From Periweissella cryptocerci (GTDB lineage Bacteria > Bacillota > Bacilli > Lactobacillales > Lactobacillaceae): DNA of 64,000 bases. This document shows positions 8,584 to 16,410 of the stretch, in pieces. Numbering within the stretch: position 1 is the first letter of the stretch; each line of letters begins with the position of its first letter. A model generated the notes under the pieces. That model saw only the letters and a list, made by a program, of their open reading frames with translations, made no database searches and was not told the DNA's origin. The position numbers were made by a program, and so were the translations under genes. The stretch covers positions 806,001 through 870,000 of the forward strand of contig NZ_CP037940.1 in NCBI RefSeq assembly GCF_004358325.1, written 5' to 3'.

Positions 8584-8733
8584 ATTTTATCTCAGCAAAT
8601 GTTATTCCAACGTGAAATATTACTGCCTCACGTATCTTTAACGATTATCATTCATCAAACTAACACCCGCTTTAGACAAGATAGGACGTTGCGCGCCTAA
8701 TTACGCATTTGCACGTTTCCACTGAACCATGAC

Positions 8734-9303
8734 CTATTTCACAAGTTCGGCTAATTCAGCATAGTGTAGCTCCGCCCAAATTAAGGCCGCAACACCGGGA
8801 GCTGATTTGATAATCCCCTCATGCTGCATTTGAATTGCTTCTTTTAAAGGTACTAACTTGGTCGTGACAAATTCGTCTTGATCGAAGTGTTTTTCGACTT
8901 CACCTTGATAGTCAGTTAATAAGACGATACTGACTTCTTCGCTCGTGAAACCTTCTGAGGAACTCATCGCAAACAATTCTTTCGCTGTCCCAAATTGTAA
9001 ACCGCCCTCTTCTTGCGCTTCACGAATCGCGGCCGTGGGACGATCTTCACCAGCATTAACTAAACCAGCCGGAAGCGACCACCGCATATCGTCAACCCCA
9101 GCACGGTATTCATAGCCGAGTTGGATTAGGGGCGCACGGTTCTCATCTGGTAGCAATGCGATGAAGGCTACCGCATCCCCGTGCTCAACCACGTCCCGCG
9201 TAACCGTCATTCCATCTGGTGTCACCAATTTACGTTGGACCACATCAAAGATCCGTCCGTGATAATAATTTTTAGAACTCAATTCAGTTGCTTTAGTTGC
9301 CAT
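8734..9303 (-). CDS. NUDIX hydrolase, ADP-ribose pyrophosphatase-like
   Basis: 189 residues from the ATG at 9303, which has AGAGGAAA in front; a longer reading to 9345 lacks a site. It contains a complete Nudix box, GLVNAGEDRPTAAI followed by REAQEEGGL (G-x5-E-x7-R-E-x2-E-E-x-G), whose glutamates bind the divalent metal. An upstream segment AGVDDMRWSLPAG resembles ADP-ribose pyrophosphatases. It probably hydrolyses ADP-ribose or related nucleoside diphosphates in the cytoplasm. It is a single gene, divergent from the YueI-like gene. Substrate is inferred. Confidence 0.85.
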   Translation of the reverse strand: MATKATELSSKNYYHGRIFDVVQRKLVTPDGMTVTRDVVEHGDAVAFIALLPDENRAPLIQLGYEYRAGVDDMRWSLPAGLVNAGEDRPTAAIREAQEEGGLQFGTAKELFAMSSSEGFTSEEVSIVLLTDYQGEVEKHFDQDEFVTTKLVPLKEAIQMQHEGIIKSAPGVAALIWAELHYAELAELVK

Positions 9304-9565
9304 TATTTTTTCCTCTTCATTCTTACGTTTATTTATCTTTGACATTCATACAAGATACTAACAAGCTCTAGCGCTCACAGGAAATACTCATTTACCTAGC
9401 AAGTGACGCAGTCTGAAACCGCACGCTAGCTTTTCTCGGCGTACGAATGTGCATTTATCATTATTCTAACATGGTCGAAACTGATATACTTACATGATAG
9501 TAATATATGCAGGAGCCAATTGGGCAACCCCATATGTTGTAGAACTACAAAGGAGTATTTTACTT

Positions 9566-10033
9566 ATGAGTGATAATAAATCTAGCCTTGATACACACAT
9601 GGACAAGGGGCTTTATGGTACCCCTCAAATCAATCCCGACGAACAACGTAAATTCCTGGGAACTTTCCGCGAACGTGTTTATGCGACCATGACCGTGGCA
9701 GAATTGCGTCAAGACGGCTATCTGGCAGAATGGCAGCAAGAAATGCACGACCATCCCGTGGCAACCTTGTTGTTAAATGGTAATTTGGACGTCGACGCAT
9801 TTACACCTTATATCAAATTAGCCAAGCAGTTTAACATTCCATTTAGCTTAAAAACTGAAGAACGCTTTGGTACTGAGTCTGATGCCGTCGCGATTGAATT
9901 AGTTAACGCGAGTGCCGTTAATATTACTGAACTTGATATCGCAACCCACCGCGAAGCCGCAAAGCCCGTCGCAGTGGCAGCACCCGCAAAAAAGTCATTG
10001 TGGCAACGTTTGTTTAATTCTCACAAGCAATAG
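9566..10033 (+). CDS. YueI/DUF1694 family protein
   Basis: 155 residues. AAAGGAG precedes the ATG at 9566, so the longer frame from 9494 is not used. The sequence MDKGLYGTPQINPDEQRKFL near the N-terminus and the core FRERVYATMTVAEL are characteristic of the YueI/DUF1694 family, cytosolic proteins of unknown biochemical role found widely in Firmicutes. The last 25 residues are Ala/Pro/Lys-rich and end in WQRLFNSHKQ. rarA follows after 31 bases, so the two are probably co-transcribed. Confidence 0.8.
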   Translation: MSDNKSSLDTHMDKGLYGTPQINPDEQRKFLGTFRERVYATMTVAELRQDGYLAEWQQEMHDHPVATLLLNGNLDVDAFTPYIKLAKQFNIPFSLKTEERFGTESDAVAIELVNASAVNITELDIATHREAAKPVAVAAPAKKSLWQRLFNSHKQ

Positions 10034-10064
10034 CACAAAGACGTGTAAAGGAGGTTACAAAACT

Positions 10065-11333
10065 ATGCAACAGCCACTGGCTTATCGAATGCGACCACGT
10101 AACCTTGATGAGGTGGTCGGCCAACAACAACTAGTTGGTGAAGGAAAAATAATTAATCGCATGGTTAAAGCAAGCCGGCTATCATCAATGATTTTATATG
10201 GCCCCCCTGGGACAGGTAAAACCAGTATCGCCAGCGCAATTGCGGGCTCAACTAAATACGCATTTCGCATGCTCAACGCCGCAACTGATTCAAAAAAAGA
10301 TCTCCAAGTTGTCGCAGAAGAAGCTAAAATGTCTGGTACCGTCATTTTATTATTAGATGAAATCCATCGCCTCGACAAAACTAAGCAAGACTTCTTGTTA
10401 CCACACCTTGAAAGTGGTGCGATTATATTAATCGGGGCAACTACCGAAAATCCCTACATTAATATCAATCCCGCCATTCGCTCGCGAACCCAAATTTTTG
10501 AAGTCACGCCGCTCGATGAAGCAGACATTCAGATTGCCGTCGAACGCGCTTTAACCGATAAGGAACGTGGTTTAGGCGAATATAATGTCGTGTTAGAAGA
10601 TAATGCGCTGCAACAACTTATCCGCTCAACCAACGGAGACCTCCGGAGCGCATTAAACGGGCTCGAGTTAGCCGTCCTTTCGACCGATGCGGATGATGAC
10701 GGGCATATTGTTATCACGCTACCGATTATTGAAGAAACGATTCAACGCAAAGCCATGTCCGCTGATAAAGACGGGGACGCGCACTACGATGTCATCTCGG
10801 CTTTTCAAAAATCAATTCGGGGTAGCGACGTAAATGCCGCCCTCCACTACTTGGCCCGCTTAGTTGAATCTGGTGATTTACCAATCATCATGCGCCGCCT
10901 AATGGTGATTGCTTATGAAGATGTTGGTTTAGCAAATCCGCAAGCAGCTGCCCGGACAGTTCAAGCCGTCCAAGCATCCGAAAAATTAGGTTTACCAGAA
11001 GCGCGCATTCCTTTGGCCAATGCCGTAATCGAACTCGCCCTTTCACCTAAATCCAACTCAGCCTATGTCGCCATTGATGCTGCCTTAAGTGACGTGCAAG
11101 GCAGTAACTTTGGCGACATGCCCGCGCATTTAAAGGACGCCCACTACAAAGGTGCCGAAAAACTCGGACACGGCGTTGGCTATAAGTATCCGCATGAATA
11201 TCCTAACGACTGGATCAAGCAACAGTATTTACCTGATAAGCTTAAAACACGCGAATACTTCGCCCCAAAAGGCAATAGCAAGTACGAGGAAGGCTTAAAA
11301 GCAACGGCTAAACGGCTCCATGATTTACAATAA
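10065..11333 (+). CDS. rarA: Replication-associated recombination protein A (AAA+ ATPase)
   Basis: 422 residues from the ATG at 10065, ten bases after a strong AAAGGAGG. RarA/MgsA acts at stalled replication forks. Visible features: Walker A GPPGTGKT (46-53), Walker B LLLDEIHR (about 95-102), sensor region IGATTENP, arginine-finger region RSRTQIFEV, and the C-terminal tetramerisation domain with AYEDVGLANPQAA and GDMPAHLKDAHY. In B. subtilis and relatives rarA lies next to the 6S RNA gene, and the same is true here. Confidence 0.95.
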   Translation: MQQPLAYRMRPRNLDEVVGQQQLVGEGKIINRMVKASRLSSMILYGPPGTGKTSIASAIAGSTKYAFRMLNAATDSKKDLQVVAEEAKMSGTVILLLDEIHRLDKTKQDFLLPHLESGAIILIGATTENPYININPAIRSRTQIFEVTPLDEADIQIAVERALTDKERGLGEYNVVLEDNALQQLIRSTNGDLRSALNGLELAVLSTDADDDGHIVITLPIIEETIQRKAMSADKDGDAHYDVISAFQKSIRGSDVNAALHYLARLVESGDLPIIMRRLMVIAYEDVGLANPQAAARTVQAVQASEKLGLPEARIPLANAVIELALSPKSNSAYVAIDAALSDVQGSNFGDMPAHLKDAHYKGAEKLGHGVGYKYPHEYPNDWIKQQYLPDKLKTREYFAPKGNSKYEEGLKATAKRLHDLQ

Positions 11334-11401
11334 CCGGTATCATTTACGTGCAGGAATTACGCCGAAGACAGGCAAGTAATCACTAACACGATTGCGCGGT
11401 T

Positions 11402-11430
11402 TCTAAACTGAATCTAAACTTTGTCTAAAC
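11402..11430. promoter_or_regulatory. Three TCTAAAC direct repeats with 11-bp period
   Basis: TCTAAAC occurs at 11402, 11413 and 11424, each separated by four bases. Seven-base direct repeats spaced by one helical turn are the form of OmpR/PhoB-family response-regulator sites. The set ends 33 bases before the -35 of the 6S RNA promoter. The identity of the regulator is unknown. Confidence 0.5.
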
Positions 11431-11463
11431 TATTAGCGGTTTTAAGCCAATAACCGTTATCGG

Positions 11464-11493
11464 TTGTCATTCGTAAAAACCTCGTGCTATAAT
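11464..11493 (+). promoter_or_regulatory. Promoter of the 6S/Lacto-usp RNA
   Basis: TTGTCA, 18-base spacer, TATAAT. Transcription should begin near 11500. Confidence 0.75.
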
Positions 11494-11499
11494 ACAGAT

Positions 11500-11722
11500 A
11501 AGGATTCCTAAGGTGTACGCGATAATTCAACTATTTCAGCTTTGCCTTACAAGTAATTACACATTGGTCGATTAACTGTTTTGTGGCATGTCCGCCTTTT
11601 CATTTGGTAACATAAATCATTGCACGAATTGACCACCTCGTTTAGTCGGGGTCAAACTGAAGAATATTCTAACGGCACCAATTTAGTGTTCTGGAGTAGG
11701 CTTAGGCCTACTCCTTTTATTT
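11500..11722 (+). ncRNA. ssrS: 6S RNA (Lacto-usp type)
   Basis: A ~220-base non-coding transcript has its own promoter and a final hairpin (GGAGTAGGC/GCCTACTCC then TTTTATTT). Position is the strongest argument: 6S RNA adjoins rarA in Bacillales, and the Lacto-usp RNA of lactic acid bacteria, suggested to be 6S RNA, lies ahead of a hypothetical gene plus usp, exactly as here. A GACC...GGGGTC hairpin lies near its centre. 6S RNA binds sigma-A RNA polymerase and modulates transcription. The long closing stem was only partly traced by eye. Confidence 0.7.
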
Positions 11723-11803
11723 ACCATTTTTTCTTACCCAAACACGCAAAATTAATCGCCCTATTTAGGCGGACAAATAAAAGACAGAAGGAATTTACTT
11801 ATA

Positions 11804-12091
11804 ATGATTATGATTTTAATGGTTGTTTTTGCTTTAATTGAACTTTTTATCGGTGGCTTCTTAATGAGTCGCGCCAAAACTAGCCTTTTCAGTTTCAAGG
11901 TTGCTGACAACCCTCAATTAGCTCGCTTAATTCGTTCATACAGCCCCTCATTTTTGATTTTTGGGATTGGTTCACTCGTCGTGGCGTTCTTAAACGATGC
12001 AATTTTTGCCGCTATTTTTCTAATTGCGGGAATGATTTTAACCATGGGCATTTCATTTCGCTTCTCTAAAATCCTCAAATACTTGAAATAA
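11804..12091 (+). CDS. Small membrane protein between 6S RNA and uspA
   Basis: 95 residues with AAGGAA ten bases before the ATG. Three hydrophobic helices are visible: about 2-21 (start MIMILMVVFALIELFIGGFL), 48-66 and 68-86. Short basic stretches lie between them. No motif assigns a function. It is the 'hypothetical gene' of the Lacto-usp arrangement and lies 164 bases ahead of uspA, which also has its own -10-like TATAAT, so the two may be only partly co-transcribed. Confidence 0.7.
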   Translation: MIMILMVVFALIELFIGGFLMSRAKTSLFSFKVADNPQLARLIRSYSPSFLIFGIGSLVVAFLNDAIFAAIFLIAGMILTMGISFRFSKILKYLK

Positions 12092-12255
12092 CCTAAAACT
12101 AATAGCAATTTCGCCAATCTCATAACACATGTAATCGATTCCAATTGCGCTATCTTCACACTTTCGTCATAATATAAACATGCAAAACAATTAGATATAT
12201 CTTTCAAAATTCGTTATAATATAAGACAGATAGAGAAAATATGAGGTGAAACTTT

Positions 12256-12720
12256 ATGGCAGAACAACGTTACTTAAATATCCTTGTCCCAGTTGATGGT
12301 TCAAAGGAAGCTGAAATTGCTTTAGACAAGGCAATTGCTGTTACTAAACGGAACGGTTCAGAAGCACACTTGCACATCTTGCATGTTATCGACACGCGTG
12401 CTTTCCAAAACGTGTCATCTTTTGACACTACAATGGTTGAACAAGTTTCAGAAACTGCAAAGGAAACGCTCGACGAATACGTTGAACGTGCCAAGGCAGT
12501 TGGAGTTGAAAATGTCAGCTACACAATCGAATACGGTTCTCCAAAGGCGATTATCGCTAAGGAAGCCCCTAAGGAAGTTAACGCTGACTTAATCATGATT
12601 GGTGCAACTGGTTTGAACGCCGTTGAACGAATCTTAATCGGTTCAGTTACTGAATACGTAACTCGTACCGCTGATGTGGACGTCTTAGTTGTCCGGACTA
12701 ACGACGCTGCATCTCTCTAA
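12256..12720 (+). CDS. Universal stress protein UspA family
   Basis: 154 residues, single Usp domain. The start LNILVPVDGSKEAEIALDKA has the usual strand 1 with the Asp that contacts nucleotide, and the C-terminal motif GATGLNAVERILIGSVTEYV is the ATP-binding G-2x-G-9x-G(S/T) signature, so this is an ATP-binding-type Usp. It is preceded by GAGGTGA and followed by a strong terminator. It is cytoplasmic and linked to stress survival in relatives. Confidence 0.93.
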   Translation: MAEQRYLNILVPVDGSKEAEIALDKAIAVTKRNGSEAHLHILHVIDTRAFQNVSSFDTTMVEQVSETAKETLDEYVERAKAVGVENVSYTIEYGSPKAIIAKEAPKEVNADLIMIGATGLNAVERILIGSVTEYVTRTADVDVLVVRTNDAASL

Positions 12721-12749
12721 CATTGCATTTCCATCCTAATATAAAAAAA

Positions 12750-12778
12750 GAAACGTCATCGCGACGTTTCTTTTTTTT
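12750..12778 (+). terminator. uspA terminator
   Basis: GAAACGTC/GACGTTTC hairpin with a 5-base loop and eight T. Confidence 0.92.
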
Positions 12779-12903
12779 GCTTGTACATAATTAACAAATT
12801 TCATCGAATAACCTTGGCTTACGGTAATTTCAACGGTCACCGAGTTTTACCACTCATAGGCTAGCGATACTTATAATTGCCCATAGCACCCCTATTCAAA
12901 AAA

Positions 12904-13779
12904 CTACTCACCGACCACGGTTGCACAATAAGGTGCCAATTCACGAAGATACCGAGCACTCATCACCCGCACCCCCTTATCGCGATTAAAAGTGGCCGCT
13001 GCATAGGCCATATGATAATCATGGTACGCTAATTTAAACCGGCGTAAAATGTACTGCGCTTGCCCACGTAAGCTATACAACTTGTCTAAGTGCCATGTAA
13101 CCCCTTGTTGTTCAACCTGCTTGATACCAAAATTCAACACCGTGATTACACGGGCGTATTTTGCTTGCTTCATGTATATTTCAGCGGCGCGATAAACCAC
13201 CATTTCAATTAACTGTGCATCCCGCGGCGTTTTTACTACCCACGACCGTGCTAACCGTATCGCCTCACTCAAACTCTCTTGCATGAGTTCACCTTTTTGC
13301 TGGTGTAAGTACGCAAGCGCCAACTGTACACGGACGAGCATCCGGTATGGCGATTTTTTAGCTTGCCCAATTAACGTCAACGCTTCGAGTGCATTCCCAA
13401 TTGCTTGTGCACTGTGCTTACGAATATTACACATTACAGCCTGCAACGTATGGTACCGGATTCGCGCAGCTCTTGTTTTTAGGCTACTGAATTTAATTTG
13501 TTCTAATAATACCTCAGCTTTACGCCACCGCTGATTTAGGACATGTTCAAATATTTGTCCTAACAGCTGATCTTGTTCTGGATGATATTCAGCAACCAAC
13601 TCATTCATTTCTAGGTCTAATCGCCCGGCGATTTGTTTTAACGTGGCAACTTTGGGAATTCGATTTTTATTTTCAACTAAGCTAATCGTCGCCTGGGTAC
13701 AGATTCCCTGAGCTAAATCCGTTTGTGAAATCCCCAAAGCCCGCCGGCGATCCTTGATTGTGTGTCCATTAACATGCAT
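12904..13779 (-). CDS. XRE-family regulator with TPR-like C-terminal domain (RNPP/Rgg-like)
   Basis: 291 residues. An HTH_XRE domain covers about residues 7-60 (IKDRRRALGISQTDLAQGIC, then ATISLVENKNRIPKVATL). The rest is all-helical with repeated ~35-40-residue units (YHTLQAVMCNIRKHSAQAIG and similar), like the TPR peptide-binding domains of PlcR, PrgX and Rgg proteins. Such regulators often bind short secreted peptides, but no peptide gene is obvious beside it. GGGGGAAAG precedes the start. It is monocistronic with no linked target, so the ligand and regulon are unknown. Confidence 0.8.
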   Translation of the reverse strand: MHVNGHTIKDRRRALGISQTDLAQGICTQATISLVENKNRIPKVATLKQIAGRLDLEMNELVAEYHPEQDQLLGQIFEHVLNQRWRKAEVLLEQIKFSSLKTRAARIRYHTLQAVMCNIRKHSAQAIGNALEALTLIGQAKKSPYRMLVRVQLALAYLHQQKGELMQESLSEAIRLARSWVVKTPRDAQLIEMVVYRAAEIYMKQAKYARVITVLNFGIKQVEQQGVTWHLDKLYSLRGQAQYILRRFKLAYHDYHMAYAAATFNRDKGVRVMSARYLRELAPYCATVVGE

Positions 13780-14009
13780 ATTCTTTCCCCCATAAAAGAT
13801 AAATTATTTAGTATTTGGTATTCGCTAGTAGCAAATCATCGCTTTTTTAATTTAATAATCATTAGTTTAATACGCGACTATCTTTCGCTGCTAGTTAACA
13901 TTTAGTTATACCTTATAGAAACTATTATAATTATGGGAGATTGAACAATCAATGTTTCCACGCCAAATAAACCCGACAAAAACCCGTAGCATTTTTCGGC
14001 TAAATTTTT

Positions 14010-14096
14010 TCTAGCGTTGAATTTGGATATGTATCTCAGATTGATTCCCACTACGTGTCTGGAACCAGTCTGGACACCGTATTGGATGAAATTTAG
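14010..14096 (+). repeat. Left-end fragment of repeat family A
   Basis: Begins TTTTTTCTAGCG and contains CTCAGATTGATTCCCACTAC and CAGTCTGGACACCGT, matching the left arms at 23.55 kb and 30.34 kb. The remainder of the element is absent, so this is a truncated copy. Confidence 0.7.
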
Positions 14097-14101
14097 GCAA
14101 A

Positions 14102-14465
14102 TAAAAGACCCCTAAGTTCTTCACTCAGGGGCTACCTTTTATTACCGGAAGAATCGTGCCATCTTGCACTGTTTCAAATCCCGCCAAAATGGTCTTAACA
14201 TAAACTGTTGACGTTCTGCGCTTTCCTTCGTAACCATATCTAATCGAGATTTCTTTGAAAGACTTACCGAACTGCACGCCTAGCTAGAAACTTATCTAAC
14301 ACCGGTCGTCACTTTGATTACGTGTGCCTGACATAACGTCTTGTATGGTTTCTTGCACTAACCGTGGACAACCTACCTGGTTCTAGACTTGAGCGTATCT
14401 TCAGCGAACTCGTCCGCAAGCCTAATCGCTTATCCGGTGTCGAATTCTAACTGGTTCTTCCTTAT
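14102..14465 (-). ncRNA. Orphan ~360-nt structured RNA, unidentified
   Basis: The minus strand has an excellent promoter just upstream (TTGCAC, 17 bases, TAATAT) and ends with a clear terminator (CCCCTGAGT/ACTTAGGGG followed by TCTTTTATTT). Every frame is broken; only a 32-codon frame without a ribosome site exists inside. Internal pairing includes ACACCGG with CCGGTGT about 160 bases apart. It lacks the RNase P core GGAAAGTCC, the tmRNA tag and acceptor end, and T-box AAGGTGG. It lies downstream of amtB but has its own promoter. I cannot assign it to a known class. Confidence 0.55.
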
Positions 14466-14471
14466 GTCTAT

Positions 14472-14500
14472 ATATTATCATGTAAGCGGTTACAGTGCAA
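14472..14500 (-). promoter_or_regulatory. Promoter of the orphan ~360-nt RNA
   Basis: TTGCAC, 17-base spacer, TAATAT on the minus strand; near-consensus sigma-A promoter. Confidence 0.75.
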
Positions 14501-14556
14501 CAATAAAATCTATTTTTTCTTGTTAAAATTAATAAATTTTATATTAAACGGGTGCG

Positions 14557-15825
14557 CTATTGTTTACCAAAATGCCCGCTTCCACTACCTGGCGCCCGGA
14601 AGCGATTGTTGAATTGTGGTGAGTTCATGATACTGATATATTCACCGTGCAGGGCGGTATCAATTCCACGTTCTTCCACGGCTTTTTCAACCCGCAATGG
14701 TGTGATTAGACTCACTAACTTAGCAATGATAAACGTCATCCCGGCAGCGAATACAATCGTGACCCCAATTGCGACCAATTGAATCAACGTTTGATGCAAT
14801 GAACCAGTAGCTAACAAACCACCGTCAGCTTTATCAGCAAATATACCAGTTAAAATACCACCGATAATTCCACCGATCCCGTGGAATCCAAACGCATCTA
14901 AAGTGTCGTCATAGCGAAATTTACGTTTCAAAAAATCAACTAAGAAATAGACTGCCGGTGCTGCAATCATCCCCATCAGCAGTGCCGATGCGGGTGCTAC
15001 TAAACCTGCTGCTGGCGTGATAACCACCAAACCTACCAAGCCGCCGGAAAGCGCCCCAGTTATTTTTGCCTTACCAGTCCGGGAAAAATCAATTATGAAC
15101 CACGTTACCATCGCCGCTGCCGCTGCAATATTCGTATTGGCAAAAGCTAAAATGGCCGTGGCATTCGCTTCTAACGCCGAGCCACCATTGAAGCCAAACC
15201 AGCCAATCCACAGTAATGCCGCACCGATAACGACGTTGACAATGCTATCAGGTGTATCTTTTTCATCGGCTGGCTTGTGGCGTTTACCAACTAAAATCGC
15301 TAACATCAAGCCCGAAACCCCAGATGAAATGTGGACAACATCCCCACCGGCAAAGTCCAACGCGCCGATTTGAGCGAGCCAACCGCCACCCCAGACCATA
15401 TGTGCTAACGGAGCATATACAGCGACCAGCCAGATTGGAATAAACAGTAACATCGCTTTTAAATTCACACGGCCAACGACTGAACCAGTGATAATCGCGG
15501 CGGTAATAATTGGAAACATCCCTTGAAATAACATGAATGCTCCATCGGGAATTTTTAGTCCCATCGTTGTTTTGCTAAATGACACACCGTTTAACAGGAT
15601 ATGATCAAAGTTACCGATAAATGTCCCATGTCCGGAAAACGCTAAGGAATAGCCGAGCACCATCCAGACAAATGGTGCTAAACCTAAAATAATGACTGAA
15701 AGAAACACTGTGTTACTTGCGTATTTCGTACTAGCCAAGCCACCGTAGAACAAGGCTAATCCTGGTGTCATAATCCATACCAATGCTGCCGAAATCAATA
15801 CCCAAACTATCGCACTTGTATCCAT
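14557..15825 (-). CDS. amtB: Ammonium transporter
   Basis: 422 residues and 11 predicted membrane helices, the usual Amt layout. Signature blocks include WIMTPGLALFYGGL near the N-terminus, AGGDVVHISSGVSGLMLAIL in the middle with the conserved pore His region, and DALDAFGFHGIGGIIGGILT near the C-terminal third with the second pore His. It moves ammonium/ammonia into the cell. A GlnR-type site lies ~155 bases upstream. The glnK gene that normally accompanies amtB is not adjacent on either side. Confidence 0.96.
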   Translation of the reverse strand: MDTSAIVWVLISAALVWIMTPGLALFYGGLASTKYASNTVFLSVIILGLAPFVWMVLGYSLAFSGHGTFIGNFDHILLNGVSFSKTTMGLKIPDGAFMLFQGMFPIITAAIITGSVVGRVNLKAMLLFIPIWLVAVYAPLAHMVWGGGWLAQIGALDFAGGDVVHISSGVSGLMLAILVGKRHKPADEKDTPDSIVNVVIGAALLWIGWFGFNGGSALEANATAILAFANTNIAAAAAMVTWFIIDFSRTGKAKITGALSGGLVGLVVITPAAGLVAPASALLMGMIAAPAVYFLVDFLKRKFRYDDTLDAFGFHGIGGIIGGILTGIFADKADGGLLATGSLHQTLIQLVAIGVTIVFAAGMTFIIAKLVSLITPLRVEKAVEERGIDTALHGEYISIMNSPQFNNRFRAPGSGSGHFGKQ

Positions 15826-15980
15826 TTTCCATTTCCCCTTTTAAATTCTCGTGTATGTTAGCCGTTATCCATCTTTGAATCAAGCTAGCGCGGTCGTACT
15901 ATATTCATTCATAGTGATGTATACCAATCCTTATATTGTTGTTAATTTTACGCATAATCATCACGACATGCTACCTTTCA

Positions 15981-15997
15981 TGTTAGCAATACTCACA
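15981..15997. promoter_or_regulatory. GlnR/TnrA box upstream of amtB
   Basis: TGTTAGCAATACTCACA fits TGTNA-N7-TNACA exactly. In Firmicutes this site controls nitrogen genes including amtB, so repression by GlnR under nitrogen sufficiency is likely. Confidence 0.7.
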
Positions 15998-16166
15998 TCA
16001 TTCAAATATTTCATGTTTTACCGCGATTTTCATCGTGCATTTATGTATTTTTATCCACAGCAAAATCAGTACTTCTAGCTATCCATAACAACTTAATAGA
16101 CACAAATAGCCATTCTATTTTTACTTCAATGTTTGGCAGACGTCTCATAGACACCACCATGATAAA

Positions 16167-16207
16167 CACGAAAAAGGTGACTTCAAATTTGAGTCACCTT
16201 TTTCGTG
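16167..16207. terminator. Bidirectional hairpin between manA and amtB
   Basis: A 16-base stem starting CACGAAAAAGGTGACT closes with its complement ending TTTTTCGTG; T-runs occur on both strands. No neighbouring coding gene ends here, so it either insulates the region or belongs to the adjacent repeat remnant. Confidence 0.65.
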
Positions 16208-16358
16208 CGTGGAATTGTCATTCTGTACTTTTCAATCATCGAGTTACTGAAGTTCTATTGTCAGCGGTTTTTCCATGCTACTGCGGCCTGTGGTTGGTAA
16301 CTAGTTTGAGCATTATTCCCAACTAACGCGGCGGTCAATTTTATTCAAACCCACATCA
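16208..16358 (+). repeat. Internally deleted copy of repeat family B
   Basis: Carries the left arm (TTCTGTACTTTTCAATCA, CATGCTACTGC, TTTGAGCATTATT, CTAACG) joined almost directly to the right end (GGTCAATTTTATTCAAACCC). The 200-base stem-forming core is missing, which gives a picture of precise core loss. Confidence 0.6.
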
Positions 16359-16373
16359 GATTAAATAGGGCCG

Positions 16374-16399
16374 AAAAAAGCCGGCAATATTTGCCGACT
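16374..16399 (-). terminator. manA terminator
   Basis: Minus-strand CGGCAA/TTGCCGGC hairpin followed by TTTTTT, right after the manA stop. Confidence 0.8.
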
Positions 16400-16410
16400 T
16401 TTCACTAGAT

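Noticed and set aside
14102..14465. tmRNA, RNase P RNA or T-box as identity of the 14-kb RNA
   Set aside because: No CCA-ending acceptor stem or tag codons, no GGAAAGTCC core, and no AAGGTGG element.
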